Assembly: GCF_006334915.2 (NCBI RefSeq)
Contig: NZ_VDMA02000005.1
Span: 124,001-188,000, forward strand
DNA length: 64,000 nucleotides
Direction of reading: 5' to 3'
From: Microbispora catharanthi
GTDB taxonomy: Bacteria > Actinomycetota > Actinomycetes > Streptosporangiales > Streptosporangiaceae
This document shows positions 34,372-42,923 of this stretch, one piece after another. The notes below the pieces were generated by a model. The model ran no database searches. It worked only from the letters and a program-made list of their open reading frames with translations, and was not told the origin of the DNA. Both the position numbers and the translations under genes were made by a program. Positions within the stretch are counted from its first letter, which is position 1. Each line of letters opens with the position of its first letter.

Positions 34372-35019
34372 GTGCGCCCCCCACTGGCCGTGGCCGGCCA
34401 CACCGACGGCGTGCTGGACATGGTCGCCGGCACACTGACCGAGGCCGAGCGCGAGCGCGCCGGGCGTTTCACCCGCAAGCGGGACCGCCTCGACTTCGTC
34501 GCCGCCCACCTGCTCGTACGGCACTGCGCCGCGGAGCTGCTCGGCACCCGCGCCTGCATGCTGACCGTGGTGCAGCGCTGCGAGGGCTGCGGGCAGGCCC
34601 ACGGGCGGCCCTGGCTGGCCGAGGCCCCCGAGGTGTCGATCAGCCTCGCGCACACCTCGGGCTACGTCTGCGCGGTCGCCGGGTTCGGCCGGGTGGGCGT
34701 GGACGCCGAGCACGCCACGAACGGCCCGGCCGACGAGAGGCTGGTGGAGCTCGCGCTGACCCCCGCGGAGGCGAAGCTGGTCGGCGACGACAACCGCGCG
34801 CTGATCAGGCAGTGGGTGCGCAAGGAGGCACTGGTCAAACGGGGAGAGCTCACGCTCGACCGGCTGCGCGAGGCGGACCTGTCGGCCCTGCCGCTGGAGG
34901 ACGGGCTGTCGATCCCGCTGGAATGGCGGGGCCGTCACTTCGTCGAGTGGACGGCCGGCACCGTGATCGCCTCCGCGGTCACCGACGAACCCGCCAAACT
35001 ACGCCTTCTTGGCGGCTGA
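34372..35019 (+). CDS. Sfp-type 4'-phosphopantetheinyl transferase
   Basis: Activates carrier proteins of polyketide, peptide or fatty-acid synthases by adding phosphopantetheine from CoA. 215 aa with the family motifs: GVDAE (magnesium-binding Asp/Glu) and WVRKEALVK. RKRDRLDFVAAHLLVRHCAAELLG matches the N-terminal pseudo-domain. The frame is open back to 34261, but the GTG at 34372, 6 nt after TACAGT, gives the usual protein length and a plausible leaderless start. Its 3' end overlaps the convergent CDF gene by 21 bases. No synthase cluster is in the window, so it probably serves clusters elsewhere. Confidence 0.88.
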   Translation: MRPPLAVAGHTDGVLDMVAGTLTEAERERAGRFTRKRDRLDFVAAHLLVRHCAAELLGTRACMLTVVQRCEGCGQAHGRPWLAEAPEVSISLAHTSGYVCAVAGFGRVGVDAEHATNGPADERLVELALTPAEAKLVGDDNRALIRQWVRKEALVKRGELTLDRLREADLSALPLEDGLSIPLEWRGRHFVEWTAGTVIASAVTDEPAKLRLLGG

Positions 35020-35940
35020 CCGCCCCGGGGTGGGGTCGAGGAAGACCTGCCGGATCTCCGGGAACCGCTCGGTGAGCCGTCGCTCCACCTGGTCGGAGGC
35101 GAGCTCGAGCCGCTGCCCGGAGGTCTCGTCGCGGAAGTCGACCTTGGCCGCGACCATGACCTGGCCGGGGCCCATCATGACCGTGACCAGCTCGACGACG
35201 GCCTCGACCTCCGGATGGGCGGCCAGCTCGCCGCGGATCTCCTCCTGCAACCCGCGCGGCGCCGCCTGGCCGATGAGCAGCGAGGCGTTGGTCCTGATCA
35301 GGGTCAGCGCCACGCCGAGCAGCAGCAGCCCGATGACGATCGACGCGACGCCGTCCCACACGGCCGAGCCGGTGAGCTGCGACAGCAGCAGGCCGACGCC
35401 GGCCGTCGCGATGCCGATCAGCGCGGCGGAGTCCTCCAGCACGACGGCCTTGAGCACGGTGTCGGAGGTGCGCCGCAGCAGCCGCCCGGGGCTCACCTGC
35501 CAGCGGCGGGCCTCGCCGCGAAGCTGCCGCAGGGCCTTCCAGAGGGAGACCGACTCGATCGCGAAGGACACCGCGAGCACGAGATACGACACGCGGATGT
35601 CGCCCAGGCTCTCCCCCGCGGTGATCGTGTGCCAGCCGTGCGTCAGCGAGAACCCGGCCCCCACGACCAGCGTGAAGCAGGCCGCCACGATCGCCCACAG
35701 GTAGGCGGCCCGTCCGTGCCCGAGCGGATGGCGGGAGTCGGCGGGGCGCTCGCCGTGCCGGATCGCGGCGAACAACACGACCTCGGTGGCCGTGTCGGCC
35801 GCCGAGTGCGCGGCCTCCGACAGCATCGCCGAGGAGGAGCTCATCAGGCCGGCAACCAGCTTGGCCAGCGCGATGGCGAGGTTGGCCGCGCCCGCGACCA
35901 CCACGGTGCCGAGGCTCTCACCGTTCTCGCTGTCAGGCAT
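34999..35940 (-). CDS. cation diffusion facilitator (CDF) transporter
   Basis: 313-aa divalent-metal/proton antiporter with six membrane helices. Helix 2 carries SEAAHSAADTATEV (HxxxD), helix 5 LEDSAALIG, and the C-terminal cytoplasmic domain has the ferredoxin-like HPEVEAVVELVTVMMGPGQVMVAAKV. The acidic residue in helix 5 replaces the His/Asp pair of zinc-type members, suggesting a different metal preference. ATG at 35940 has GGAG upstream. Divergent from a MarR gene 38 bases away. Confidence 0.9.
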   Translation of the reverse strand: MPDSENGESLGTVVVAGAANLAIALAKLVAGLMSSSSAMLSEAAHSAADTATEVVLFAAIRHGERPADSRHPLGHGRAAYLWAIVAACFTLVVGAGFSLTHGWHTITAGESLGDIRVSYLVLAVSFAIESVSLWKALRQLRGEARRWQVSPGRLLRRTSDTVLKAVVLEDSAALIGIATAGVGLLLSQLTGSAVWDGVASIVIGLLLLGVALTLIRTNASLLIGQAAPRGLQEEIRGELAAHPEVEAVVELVTVMMGPGQVMVAAKVDFRDETSGQRLELASDQVERRLTERFPEIRQVFLDPTPGRSAAKKA

Positions 35941-35965
35941 TCCGCTCCGTTCCTTCAAGTGATCT

Positions 35966-35971
35966 TATGCT
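35966..35971 (+). promoter_or_regulatory. -10 box for a leaderless transcript
   Basis: TATGCT, 7 nt before ATG 35979 of the MarR gene. Confidence 0.5.
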
Positions 35972-35978
35972 GGTCGTC

Positions 35979-36446
35979 ATGGAAGCCCCTCACTGGCTCA
36001 CCCCGCAGGAGCAGCGCGCCTGGCGCGCCCATCTGGCCGCCCACCGCCTGCTCTTCCACCAGCTCGACCGGGAGCTGCAGGCCATTGGGCTGTCGCTGAA
36101 CGACTACGAGATCCTCGTGAACCTCTCGGAGAGTCCCGGCCGCCGCATGCGCATGAGCGAGCTGGCCGACGCCACGATCCAGTCGCGCAGCCGGCTGTCC
36201 CACCAGATCTCCCGGATGGAGGCCGCCGGCCTGGTGACCCGGCAGGACTGCGAGGACGACCGGCGCGGCACGTTCGCCGTGCTGACCGACCAGGGCTGGG
36301 AGACGATCCAGCGGGTGGCGCCGGACCACGTGGCGAGCGTCCGCCGGCACTTCATCGACCTGATGACCCCCGAGCAGGTCTCCGCTCTGGAGCAGATCTA
36401 CACACCGATCGTCGATCGTCTCCAGGCGCTCCGCGGCACCCGGTGA
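35979..36446 (+). CDS. MarR-family transcriptional regulator
   Basis: 155 aa: MEAPHWLTPQEQRAWRAHLAAHRLL, then the winged helix with MRMSELADATIQSRSRLSHQISRMEAAGLV and DDRRGTFAVLT. This subgroup starts with the WL...E..AWR motif typical of actinobacterial MarR proteins. ATG at 35979 is preferred over one 12 bases upstream because that one overlaps the TATGCT -10 element. Divergent from the CDF transporter, which it may control, although no clear palindrome is visible in the 38-base gap. Confidence 0.9.
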   Translation: MEAPHWLTPQEQRAWRAHLAAHRLLFHQLDRELQAIGLSLNDYEILVNLSESPGRRMRMSELADATIQSRSRLSHQISRMEAAGLVTRQDCEDDRRGTFAVLTDQGWETIQRVAPDHVASVRRHFIDLMTPEQVSALEQIYTPIVDRLQALRGTR

Positions 36447-36549
36447 GGAGGCTGCGGGACGGCGGGGGGTGAGCACCGGCCCCGACTTCCCGCGACAGGC
36501 CGCGCCAAACCGATTCCCTGGGGAGCGCGTGCCGGCCCCGCCCGCTCGC

Positions 36550-36555
36550 TACGAT
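36550..36555 (+). promoter_or_regulatory. -10 box for a leaderless transcript
   Basis: TACGAT, 6 nt before GTG 36562 of the lipoprotein gene. Confidence 0.5.
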
Positions 36556-36561
36556 CCGGCT

Positions 36562-37209
36562 GTGCGAACAATCCTCGGGCTCGTCGTGGCCGGCCTGCTG
36601 CTCGTGACCGCCTGCAGCGCGAAGAGCGAGACGGCCCTGCCGGACGGTCCGGCGTTGCTGAAGCGCTCGGCCGAGGCCATGCGGACGGTCAAGACGGTCG
36701 CCTTCACGATCGAGACCAAGGACAAGCCCGCCGTACCGGTCCGGCACGCCGAGGGCAGCCTCACCCGGGAGGGCGACGCCAAGGGCACCCTGCAGATCGA
36801 GATCGCGGGACTGCAGGAGATCGAGTTCGTGCTCGTCGGCGACAAGGTCTACTTCAAGGGACCCACCGGCGGCTTCCAGACGATGACCCGGCAGCAGCTC
36901 ATGGCCCTTTACAACCCCTCCGCCGTGCTGACCGGCGTACCCGACCTGCTGTCCACCGCGAAGGACGTCCAGACGCAGGCGGAGGAGAAGGTCGGCGACG
37001 CCGCCGCCTACCGGGTGACGGCCGCGCTGTCGCAGGAGGTGCTGGCCAAGCTGGTCCCCGGCGTGCAGCAGGGGGTCACCGGCACGCTCTGGATCGACAA
37101 GGCCACCAGCCGCCTGCTCAAACTCGACCTGCCGCTCACCGGCGGCTCCGTGGCCGTGACCCTCGGGGACTACGACGCCCCCGTGACCATCGCCCCGCCC
37201 GCGTCATGA
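36562..37209 (+). CDS. LppX/LprAFG-family lipoprotein (LprG-like)
   Basis: 215 aa with a lipoprotein signal ([16 protein letters not shown]; lipobox VTAC) followed by an LppX_LprAFG domain, a half-barrel that holds a lipid's acyl chains. GTG at 36562 gives a correct signal peptide; the longer frame does not. It overlaps the next gene, a 14-helix MFS pump, by 4 bases (ATGA). This lprG-p55 pairing is known from mycobacteria, where it moves triacylglycerides and lipoglycans to the cell surface. A similar lipid-export job is likely here, but the lipid would differ if the organism lacks mycolates. Confidence 0.88.
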   Translation: MRTILGLVVAGLLLVTACSAKSETALPDGPALLKRSAEAMRTVKTVAFTIETKDKPAVPVRHAEGSLTREGDAKGTLQIEIAGLQEIEFVLVGDKVYFKGPTGGFQTMTRQQLMALYNPSAVLTGVPDLLSTAKDVQTQAEEKVGDAAAYRVTAALSQEVLAKLVPGVQQGVTGTLWIDKATSRLLKLDLPLTGGSVAVTLGDYDAPVTIAPPAS

Positions 37210-38786
37210 CCGACGCCACCGACGCCACCGACGCGGCCGGGCAGACGCGGTCGACCGGGGTCGACCGGCCCGCAACGCGGCACCGGCGTCTCGCCCTGGG
37301 CGTCGGCGGCGCCGCCGTGCTGCTCGCCGCGCTCGACGCGTACGTCGTGGTCACCGTGCTCGTGGACGTCGCCGTCGACGTCGGCGTGCCGCTGAACCAC
37401 CTGGAGCGGGCGACCCCGGTCGTGACCGGGTTCCTGCTCGGCTACGTCGCGGCGATGCCGCTGCTCGGCCGCCTGTCCGACCGGTATGGCAGGCGCGCGC
37501 TGATCCACGCCTGCCTGGCCGGGTTCGCCGCCGGTTCCCTCGTCACCGCCCTGGCGGGGAGTATCCCCGCCCTGGTCGCGGGGCGTACGCTCCAGGGCGT
37601 CGCGGGCGGCGCGCTGCTGCCGATCACCATGGCCCTCATCGGCGACCTGTGGGACGAGCGCACCCGGCCGGTGGCGCTCGGGGCGGTCGGCGCCGCGCAG
37701 GAGCTCGGCAGCGTGCTCGGCCCGCTGTACGGCGCGGGCCTGGCCGCGCTCGCCGGATGGCGCGGCATCTTCTGGGTCAACCTCCCGCTCGCGCTCCTGG
37801 CCGCCGTCGCCGTGCAGGCGGCCGTCCCCGGCGGGCGCGAGCCGTACGGCCGGCCCTCCGGCGGGGCGAGCACGGGCAGGGCGAACGGGGAGAAGGCGGA
37901 CGCGGGGAAGGTGGACGCGGGCGGCGGCGTCCTGCTCGCGCTGGCGCTCGGCCTGCTGGTCGCCGGGCTCTACAACCCCTCCCCCGACACGGCCGTGCTG
38001 CCGCCCTGGGGACTGCCGTGCGTGGCGGCCGGGGCGGTCGCGGCGGTGCTGTTCGTGCTGTGGGAGATCCGCTCCCCGGTCCGCCTGCTCGACCTGACGG
38101 GCGTGCCCAGGACACCGCTGCTCGCCACGCTGGCGGTGAGCCTGCTGGCCGGGGCGGCGCTGCTGGTCACGCTGGTCGACGTGCAACTCGCCGCGCAGAC
38201 GCTGCTCGGCAAGGACGCGGTGGGCGGCGCTCTGGTGCTCACCCGGTTCCTCGCCGCGCTGGCGGTCGCGGCGTTCCTCGGTGGGATCCTGGTGCGGCGG
38301 TTCGGCGAGCGCCCGGTGGCCGTGGCGGGGATGGCGGTGGCCGCCGCGGGCTACTGGCTTATCTCCCGGTGGCCGCTCGACCTGGCTTCGGCCGGCGTGC
38401 GGATGGACGTCGACCTCGTGGTGGCCGGCCTCGGCCTCGGGGTGGTGATCGCCCCGGCCTCGTCGGCGGTGCTGCGCCTGGTCCCGGCGGCACAGCACGG
38501 CGTGGCGTCGGCGGCGGTCGTGGTCGCCAGGATGATGGGCATGCTGCTGGGCGTGGCCGCGCTGTCGGCCTGGGGCTTCCACCGGTTCCAGTCGCTCACC
38601 GCGCACCTGGACACGCCGCTGCCGTTCGGGGTGGACGCGGCCGAGTACGCCCGCAGGCTCGCGGACTACACGGCGAAGGTCCAGGCGGCGCTGCACGCGG
38701 AGTACACCGAGATCTTCCTGATCACGTGCGGTCTGTGCGTGCTCGGCGCGGCCGCGTCCCTGGCCCTGCCCCGCCGCCGCGCCTGA
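37206..38786 (+). CDS. MFS transporter, P55-like (DHA2 type)
   Basis: 526-aa 14-helix major facilitator. Helix 1 contains [14 protein letters not shown], and the A-motif is [10 protein letters not shown] between helices 2 and 3. There is a hydrophilic Gly/Lys/Asp-rich loop at about 215-235. The N-terminus carries a small TDA repeat. Translation is coupled to the LprG-like lipoprotein gene, and the protein is close in size to mycobacterial P55 (Rv1410c). Expected role: drug/lipid efflux working with the lipoprotein. Confidence 0.9.
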   Translation: MTDATDATDAAGQTRSTGVDRPATRHRRLALGVGGAAVLLAALDAYVVVTVLVDVAVDVGVPLNHLERATPVVTGFLLGYVAAMPLLGRLSDRYGRRALIHACLAGFAAGSLVTALAGSIPALVAGRTLQGVAGGALLPITMALIGDLWDERTRPVALGAVGAAQELGSVLGPLYGAGLAALAGWRGIFWVNLPLALLAAVAVQAAVPGGREPYGRPSGGASTGRANGEKADAGKVDAGGGVLLALALGLLVAGLYNPSPDTAVLPPWGLPCVAAGAVAAVLFVLWEIRSPVRLLDLTGVPRTPLLATLAVSLLAGAALLVTLVDVQLAAQTLLGKDAVGGALVLTRFLAALAVAAFLGGILVRRFGERPVAVAGMAVAAAGYWLISRWPLDLASAGVRMDVDLVVAGLGLGVVIAPASSAVLRLVPAAQHGVASAAVVVARMMGMLLGVAALSAWGFHRFQSLTAHLDTPLPFGVDAAEYARRLADYTAKVQAALHAEYTEIFLITCGLCVLGAAASLALPRRRA

Positions 38787-38804
38787 TCCCGCCCCCCTGC
38801 CGGG

Positions 38805-39272
38805 TCAGGCGCCGAACCAGCCGGGCACGTCGAGGCGGAAGACGTCCTGCGGCGTCACCTTCCGCAGGTCGGCCTCCAGGTCCCTGAGCCGCTCGTCCCC
38901 GATGACGGCGGCCCAGCGCGCCCGCAGGTCGTCGAAGATCCGGGCCGAGCGCGCCAGGACGTCCACCCCCCACGGCGTGAGCCGTACGATCTTGCGGCGC
39001 GTGTCGCGGGGGTCGCGGGCGCGCTCCACGTAGCCGAGGCGCTCGAGCGTCTCGATGGTCTTGCCCGCCGCCTGCTTGCTGACGCCCAACGTGCGGCCCA
39101 GCTCCACCGCGGTCGTGCCCTCTATGCCGATCGCCTGCATGACGAATCCGTGCATGGGACGGGCGTGCGGATGCCCCTGACGGGCGAGCTCGGCGTGCAG
39201 TTCGTCGATGAGAACGCGAAACCCGAGGAAGAGCCGCAGGGGCAGCTCGAAGCCGGGCGGGTCGATTGACAC
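38805..39272 (-). CDS. MarR-family transcriptional regulator
   Basis: 155 aa with winged helix TTAVELGRTLGVSKQAAGKTIETLERLGYVERARDPRDTRRKIVRLT. GTG start. It is divergent from the first of two cupin genes; the 62-base gap holds two GACAAC-N3-GTT(G/C)(T/A)C half-palindromes, one overlapping its own start region. It likely represses itself and the cupins. Convergent with the P55-like gene, 18 bases away. Confidence 0.92.
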   Translation of the reverse strand: MSIDPPGFELPLRLFLGFRVLIDELHAELARQGHPHARPMHGFVMQAIGIEGTTAVELGRTLGVSKQAAGKTIETLERLGYVERARDPRDTRRKIVRLTPWGVDVLARSARIFDDLRARWAAVIGDERLRDLEADLRKVTPQDVFRLDVPGWFGA

Positions 39273-39273
39273 G

Positions 39274-39318
39274 GATAGACAACCTGGTTCACTATTACCG
39301 ACAACGACGTTGTCTATC
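39274..39318. promoter_or_regulatory. double MarR operator
   Basis: GATAGACAAC (39274-39283) and its exact inverse GTTGTCTATC (39309-39318) frame the region. Within it lie GACAAC-CTG-GTTCAC (39278-39292) and GACAAC-GAC-GTTGTC (39300-39314), whose centres are 22 bases (two helical turns) apart. Confidence 0.75.
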
Positions 39319-39334
39319 TTAGGAGACGCCGGCG

Positions 39335-39712
39335 ATGTCTGTCATCCGCCATGCCCAATGCCGCAGATCCGAGACTCCGGCCGGGGTCATGACCACCTTC
39401 GCCTCGCCCACCCTGGGCGGCGCCACACGGGCCGTGTGGCGCGTCGAGGCGACCCCCGCGACGAGCGGGCCGCTGCACGACTTCGACGCCGAGCAGGTGT
39501 GGACGTTCCTCGGCGGCACCGCCACCGTCGAACTCGGCGGCGAGACGTTCACGGTCGCACCCGGCGACACCGTGGTCATGCCGCCCTCGACCCCGCGGCG
39601 CGTCACGGCGGGCGCCGATGAGGGCTTCACCGCCGTCGTCACCGCCCCCGGCGGGGCCAGGGCCGTCCTGCCCGACGGCACCGTACACGGCGTGCCGCCC
39701 TGGATCGCCTGA
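39335..39712 (+). CDS. cupin-domain protein, copy 1
   Basis: 125 aa. Cupin motif 1 is around GPLHDFDAEQVWTFLGGTATVELGG; motif 2 is PGDTVVMPPSTPRRVTAG. The usual first His pair is partly replaced (LHDF rather than HxH), so metal binding may be weak. AGGAG lies 9 nt upstream. It is the first target of the divergent MarR regulator and a tandem paralogue of the next gene (shared MxVIRxA.xRR, GVMTT.ASPT.GGAT.AVWRV). Confidence 0.85.
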   Translation: MSVIRHAQCRRSETPAGVMTTFASPTLGGATRAVWRVEATPATSGPLHDFDAEQVWTFLGGTATVELGGETFTVAPGDTVVMPPSTPRRVTAGADEGFTAVVTAPGGARAVLPDGTVHGVPPWIA

Positions 39713-39805
39713 CCTCTGCCCCTCCACCTTCTCTCACCCTTCCCCCGCGGACCGGCCCGGCGACCCGTCCGGCACCCGGCCCGCCCTCTCACCCAGGAGT
39801 CACGC

Positions 39806-40222
39806 ATGCCTGTCATCCGTTCCGCCGACAGCCGCAGGAACACCACTCCCAACGGCGTCATGACCACCCTCGCCTCGCCCACCCAGGGAGGCGCCACCCA
39901 GGCCGTCTGGCGGGTGGACATGCCGGCCGGAAACAGCGGTCCCCACCACGCCAGCGACGGCGAGCAGGTGTGGACCTTCCTCACCGGCGGCGCGACCGTC
40001 GAACTCGACGGCGAGACCGTCGCCGTCGAGGCCGGAGACACCGTCGTCATGCCCGCCGACGTGAGCCGCCGGGTGCACGCCGGCGCGGAGTCCGGCTTCA
40101 GCGCCATCGTGGCGGCGCCGGCCGGCTGCGAGGTCTACAACCCCGGCGGAATGACCGCCGCGGACGCCTGCGACCTCGCGCCCAAGGGGACCGACCGGCT
40201 CGTGCCGCCCTGGGTCCGCTGA
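39806..40222 (+). CDS. cupin-domain protein, copy 2
   Basis: 138 aa, clearly a duplicate of the upstream cupin over its first 100 residues, with GPHHASDGEQVWTFLTGGATVEL and a longer C-terminus (CEVYNPGGMTAADACDLAPKG). This copy keeps HH at motif 1. AGGAG lies before the ATG. Probably in the same MarR-controlled operon, 93 bases after copy 1. Substrate unknown; similar small cupins answer to xenobiotic or phenolic stress. Confidence 0.85.
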   Translation: MPVIRSADSRRNTTPNGVMTTLASPTQGGATQAVWRVDMPAGNSGPHHASDGEQVWTFLTGGATVELDGETVAVEAGDTVVMPADVSRRVHAGAESGFSAIVAAPAGCEVYNPGGMTAADACDLAPKGTDRLVPPWVR

Positions 40223-40226
40223 CGGG

Positions 40227-40254
40227 CCCGCGCCCGCGCGTCTGCGGGCGCGGG
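40227..40254 (+). terminator. strong hairpin after the cupin operon
   Basis: CCCGCGCCCGC, loop GCGTCT, GCGGGCGCGGG: perfect 11-bp stem starting 4 bases after the stop codon, followed by TT. Confidence 0.8.
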
Positions 40255-40485
40255 TTCGACCGGCGGACCCACAGGCCGCCTCTGGCGGAGCGGCAGGCCG
40301 GACACCCCTGACAGGGCGGATCGGGTCTCGCGGGCTTCCTGTGGGCGAACTTCCCGGTGGGCGGGGGCGGATGTCCCGGGTGCCCGGGACACGGACGGTC
40401 CACCATTGCGGCGTACCGTTCCGGCTCTCGCCACCGCCCCGCAGAACCCCCGGGGCTCACCCCTTTCCGACTGAGGAGGCCCCGT

Positions 40486-40947
40486 ATGCGTAAGGCGTTC
40501 TTCGGCTTCGCCGTTCTGCAGCTCGTCGTCGTGCTCGCCCAGTTCTACCTCGCCACGTTCGGCGCGTTCGAGGCCCCGCACCCGGCGCCGGGCGATCCGG
40601 ACGCCGCCATCAACCACCACGTCACGAACGGCTCGCTGGTGATCCCGCTCGTCTCGCTACTGACCGCGATCACGGCCCTGGCCGCCCGCGCGGGCGGCAA
40701 GGTCGCGGGCCTGTCGATCCTGCCGTTCGTGCTGGCGGCGGTGCAGCTGTTCGTGATCTTCCCGCTGGCGGAGCTCGCCGGCACGACGGACACCGCGACG
40801 ACCACGGCCGGCCTGGTCGTCATGGGCTTCCACGCCCTCGACGGCGTGGCGATCCTCGCCGTGGCCGTCGTTGTCGTGCGGCGGGCCCGCGCCCTGGTCA
40901 AGGGCGTGCCGGTCGCGGCGTCCGCCGGCGCGCACGTGGCGGCGTGA
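40486..40947 (+). CDS. DUF6220-like four-helix membrane protein
   Basis: 153 aa with four hydrophobic helices (starts MRKAFFGFAVLQLVVVLAQFYLATFGAF) and the NHH..NGS block between helices 1 and 2, as in the DUF6220 family. AGGAGG lies 6 nt upstream of ATG 40486. Function unknown. It stands alone between the cupin terminator and a bidirectional terminator shared with the two-component system. Confidence 0.8.
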   Translation: MRKAFFGFAVLQLVVVLAQFYLATFGAFEAPHPAPGDPDAAINHHVTNGSLVIPLVSLLTAITALAARAGGKVAGLSILPFVLAAVQLFVIFPLAELAGTTDTATTTAGLVVMGFHALDGVAILAVAVVVVRRARALVKGVPVAASAGAHVAA

Positions 40948-40949
40948 CC

Positions 40950-40967
40950 ACCGCACGGCCGTGCGGT
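40950..40967. terminator. bidirectional hairpin between convergent genes
   Basis: Perfect 18-base palindrome ACCGCACGGCCGTGCGGT in the 19-base gap between the DUF6220-like gene and the response regulator. Confidence 0.7.
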
Positions 40968-41614
40968 CAGGAGCGGAGGTAGGCCAGCACCGCGAGGACG
41001 CGGCGGTGCTGGTCGCCGTCCTCGGCGTACAGGCCGAGCTTGGTGAAGATGCCGCGGATGTGCTTTTCCACCGCGCCCTCGGTGACGACGAGGCGGCGGG
41101 CGATCGCGGGGTTCGACCTGCCCTCGGCCATCAGCGACAGGACCTCGCGTTCACGCGGCGTCAGCGACGCCAGCGGGTCGTCCCGCCGCCGCCGCACCAT
41201 CAGCTGGGCGACGACCTGGGGGTCGAAGACCGTCCCCCCCGCGGCGACCCGCCGCAGGCCGTCCATGAACTCCTCGACGTCGACCACGCGGTCCTTCAGC
41301 AGGTAGCCGACCGCCCCGCGAGCGTCGGCCAGCAGGTCGTCCGCGTACGACACCTCGACGTACTGCGAAAGGATCAGCACGGGCGTGCCCGGCACCTTCT
41401 CCCGCGCCTCGACGGCGGCGCGCAGGCCCTCGTCGGTGAACGTCGGCGGCATCCGCACGTCGACCACCGACACGTCGGGCCGGTGGGCGACGACGGCCTT
41501 GACCAGGTCATCCCCCGTGCCCACGGTCTCGACGACCTCGCAGCCGAACTCCTCCAGCAGGCGGACGAGCCCCTCCCGGATGAGGACGGCGTCGTCGGCC
41601 ACCACTACGCGCAC
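40967..41614 (-). CDS. NarL/LuxR-family response regulator
   Basis: 215 aa: receiver domain (MRVVVADDAVLIREGL, phospho-acceptor Asp in VSVVDVRMPP, Lys in YLLKDRV) and a C-terminal LuxR HTH (LTPREREVLSLMAEGRSNPAIARRL). It partners with the upstream histidine kinase, whose 3' end overlaps its GTG start by 10 bases. Targets are not visible locally. Confidence 0.95.
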   Translation of the reverse strand: MRVVVADDAVLIREGLVRLLEEFGCEVVETVGTGDDLVKAVVAHRPDVSVVDVRMPPTFTDEGLRAAVEAREKVPGTPVLILSQYVEVSYADDLLADARGAVGYLLKDRVVDVEEFMDGLRRVAAGGTVFDPQVVAQLMVRRRRDDPLASLTPREREVLSLMAEGRSNPAIARRLVVTEGAVEKHIRGIFTKLGLYAEDGDQHRRVLAVLAYLRS

Positions 41615-42852
41615 GGAACCTCCGCCGTGATCAGTGTCGGCCCGCCCGCCGGCGACCGCACCGACAACTCGCCGTCGACGGCCCGCAGCCGGTCGGCCAG
41701 GCCGGACAGGCCGTGTCCCTTGGCGACGTGTGCGCCGCCGACCCCATCATCCCCGATCGTGAGGATGAGCGTGTCGCCGATCCTGGTCAGCCCGACCGAG
41801 CAGGACGTCGCCCTGCTGTGCTTGGCCACGTTGGTGAGCGACTCGGCGGTCACGAAGTAAATCGTGTTCTCGATGAGCGCGGGATACCGCTCGACCGTCT
41901 GGACGTCCAGCTCAACGGGCACCGTGCAGCGGCCCGCCAGGGCGGCGAGCGCCGGCGCGAGGCCGCGGTCGGCCAGGATCGGCGGGGCGATGCCGCGCGA
42001 CAGCGCCCGCAGCTCGTCCAGGGTCTCCCGGGTGGCGCTGATGGCCTTGCCGATCGTGTCGTGCGCGGCCGTGGCGTCCTTCCGCAGTTCCCGCTGGGCC
42101 CGCGACAGCTCCATCGCCAGATGGACCAGGCGCTGCTGGGGTCCGTCGTGGATGTCGCGCTCCAGGCGGCGCAGCGCGTTCGCCTCCGCGTGGGCGGCGG
42201 CGTGACGGCCCTCGGTGAGGTCGTCGATGCGCTCCTGCAGCTCGGCGACGCCGGTCAGCAGCGCCCGGCCCAGCGACGCCTTGATCAAGGCGCAGGAGCG
42301 GACGACCGGATAGAGGGTGATCGCGGCGACCACCCCGATCGCACAGTAGAAGACACTGTTGATCACGTAACCCTGGCCGAGGCCGAGGAGCTCGGGCAGC
42401 TCGGTGTTGCCGGGGATGTTCGAGGTGATCCAGCCGTACAGCGGATAGGTCAGCCCGGCGATTGCCAGCGCCCACCAGGTGACGGTCACGCAGAACGCGA
42501 CGATCGCGACCGGGAAGGCCAGCAGCGCGTGCAGCACGTCGAGCCAGGGCTGGCCCCCGGCGAGCGGGGTGACGGTCTTCCGGAACACGCCCGCCCCCGG
42601 CGGCGATGTGGGATATCGCGGCCGGGGCACGTCCCTGCCCAGCACCGCACGCATGCGGAGCCGTTCGACGTCGCCCATCCCCCGGGCGATGAGGAGGGTG
42701 AGAGCGAGGACGGGCACGCCCAGCCAGACCACCAGCAGGCCGGTACCGGCCGACAGGCCGGCCACCGTGAGGCAGAACGTGATGATCGCGAGGGGGAACC
42801 CCACGAGGATATAGACCGTGTCGCCGCCGAGGCGGGAGAAGAATCGGCGCAT
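41605..42852 (-). CDS. sensor histidine kinase (HisKA_3 type)
   Basis: 415 aa: four membrane helices in two pairs within about residues 10-205 (a membrane sensor domain of the kind seen in actinobacterial LiaS/DesK-like kinases). The phospho-His is in RDIHDGPQQRLVHLAMEL; the ATPase has ESLTNVAKHS (N box), GDDGVGG and GHGLSGLADRL. ATG at 42852 (MRRFFSRL). Works with the overlapping response regulator gene. With no large external domain it probably senses the membrane or cell envelope. Confidence 0.94.
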   Translation of the reverse strand: MRRFFSRLGGDTVYILVGFPLAIITFCLTVAGLSAGTGLLVVWLGVPVLALTLLIARGMGDVERLRMRAVLGRDVPRPRYPTSPPGAGVFRKTVTPLAGGQPWLDVLHALLAFPVAIVAFCVTVTWWALAIAGLTYPLYGWITSNIPGNTELPELLGLGQGYVINSVFYCAIGVVAAITLYPVVRSCALIKASLGRALLTGVAELQERIDDLTEGRHAAAHAEANALRRLERDIHDGPQQRLVHLAMELSRAQRELRKDATAAHDTIGKAISATRETLDELRALSRGIAPPILADRGLAPALAALAGRCTVPVELDVQTVERYPALIENTIYFVTAESLTNVAKHSRATSCSVGLTRIGDTLILTIGDDGVGGAHVAKGHGLSGLADRLRAVDGELSVRSPAGGPTLITAEVPCA

Positions 42853-42923
42853 GTCCCCAACGCTATTGACCCGCCCGCCGCAGATCGATCCGGCGGGCGG
42901 CAGTCCCGGGGGTAGGGCAGTCC

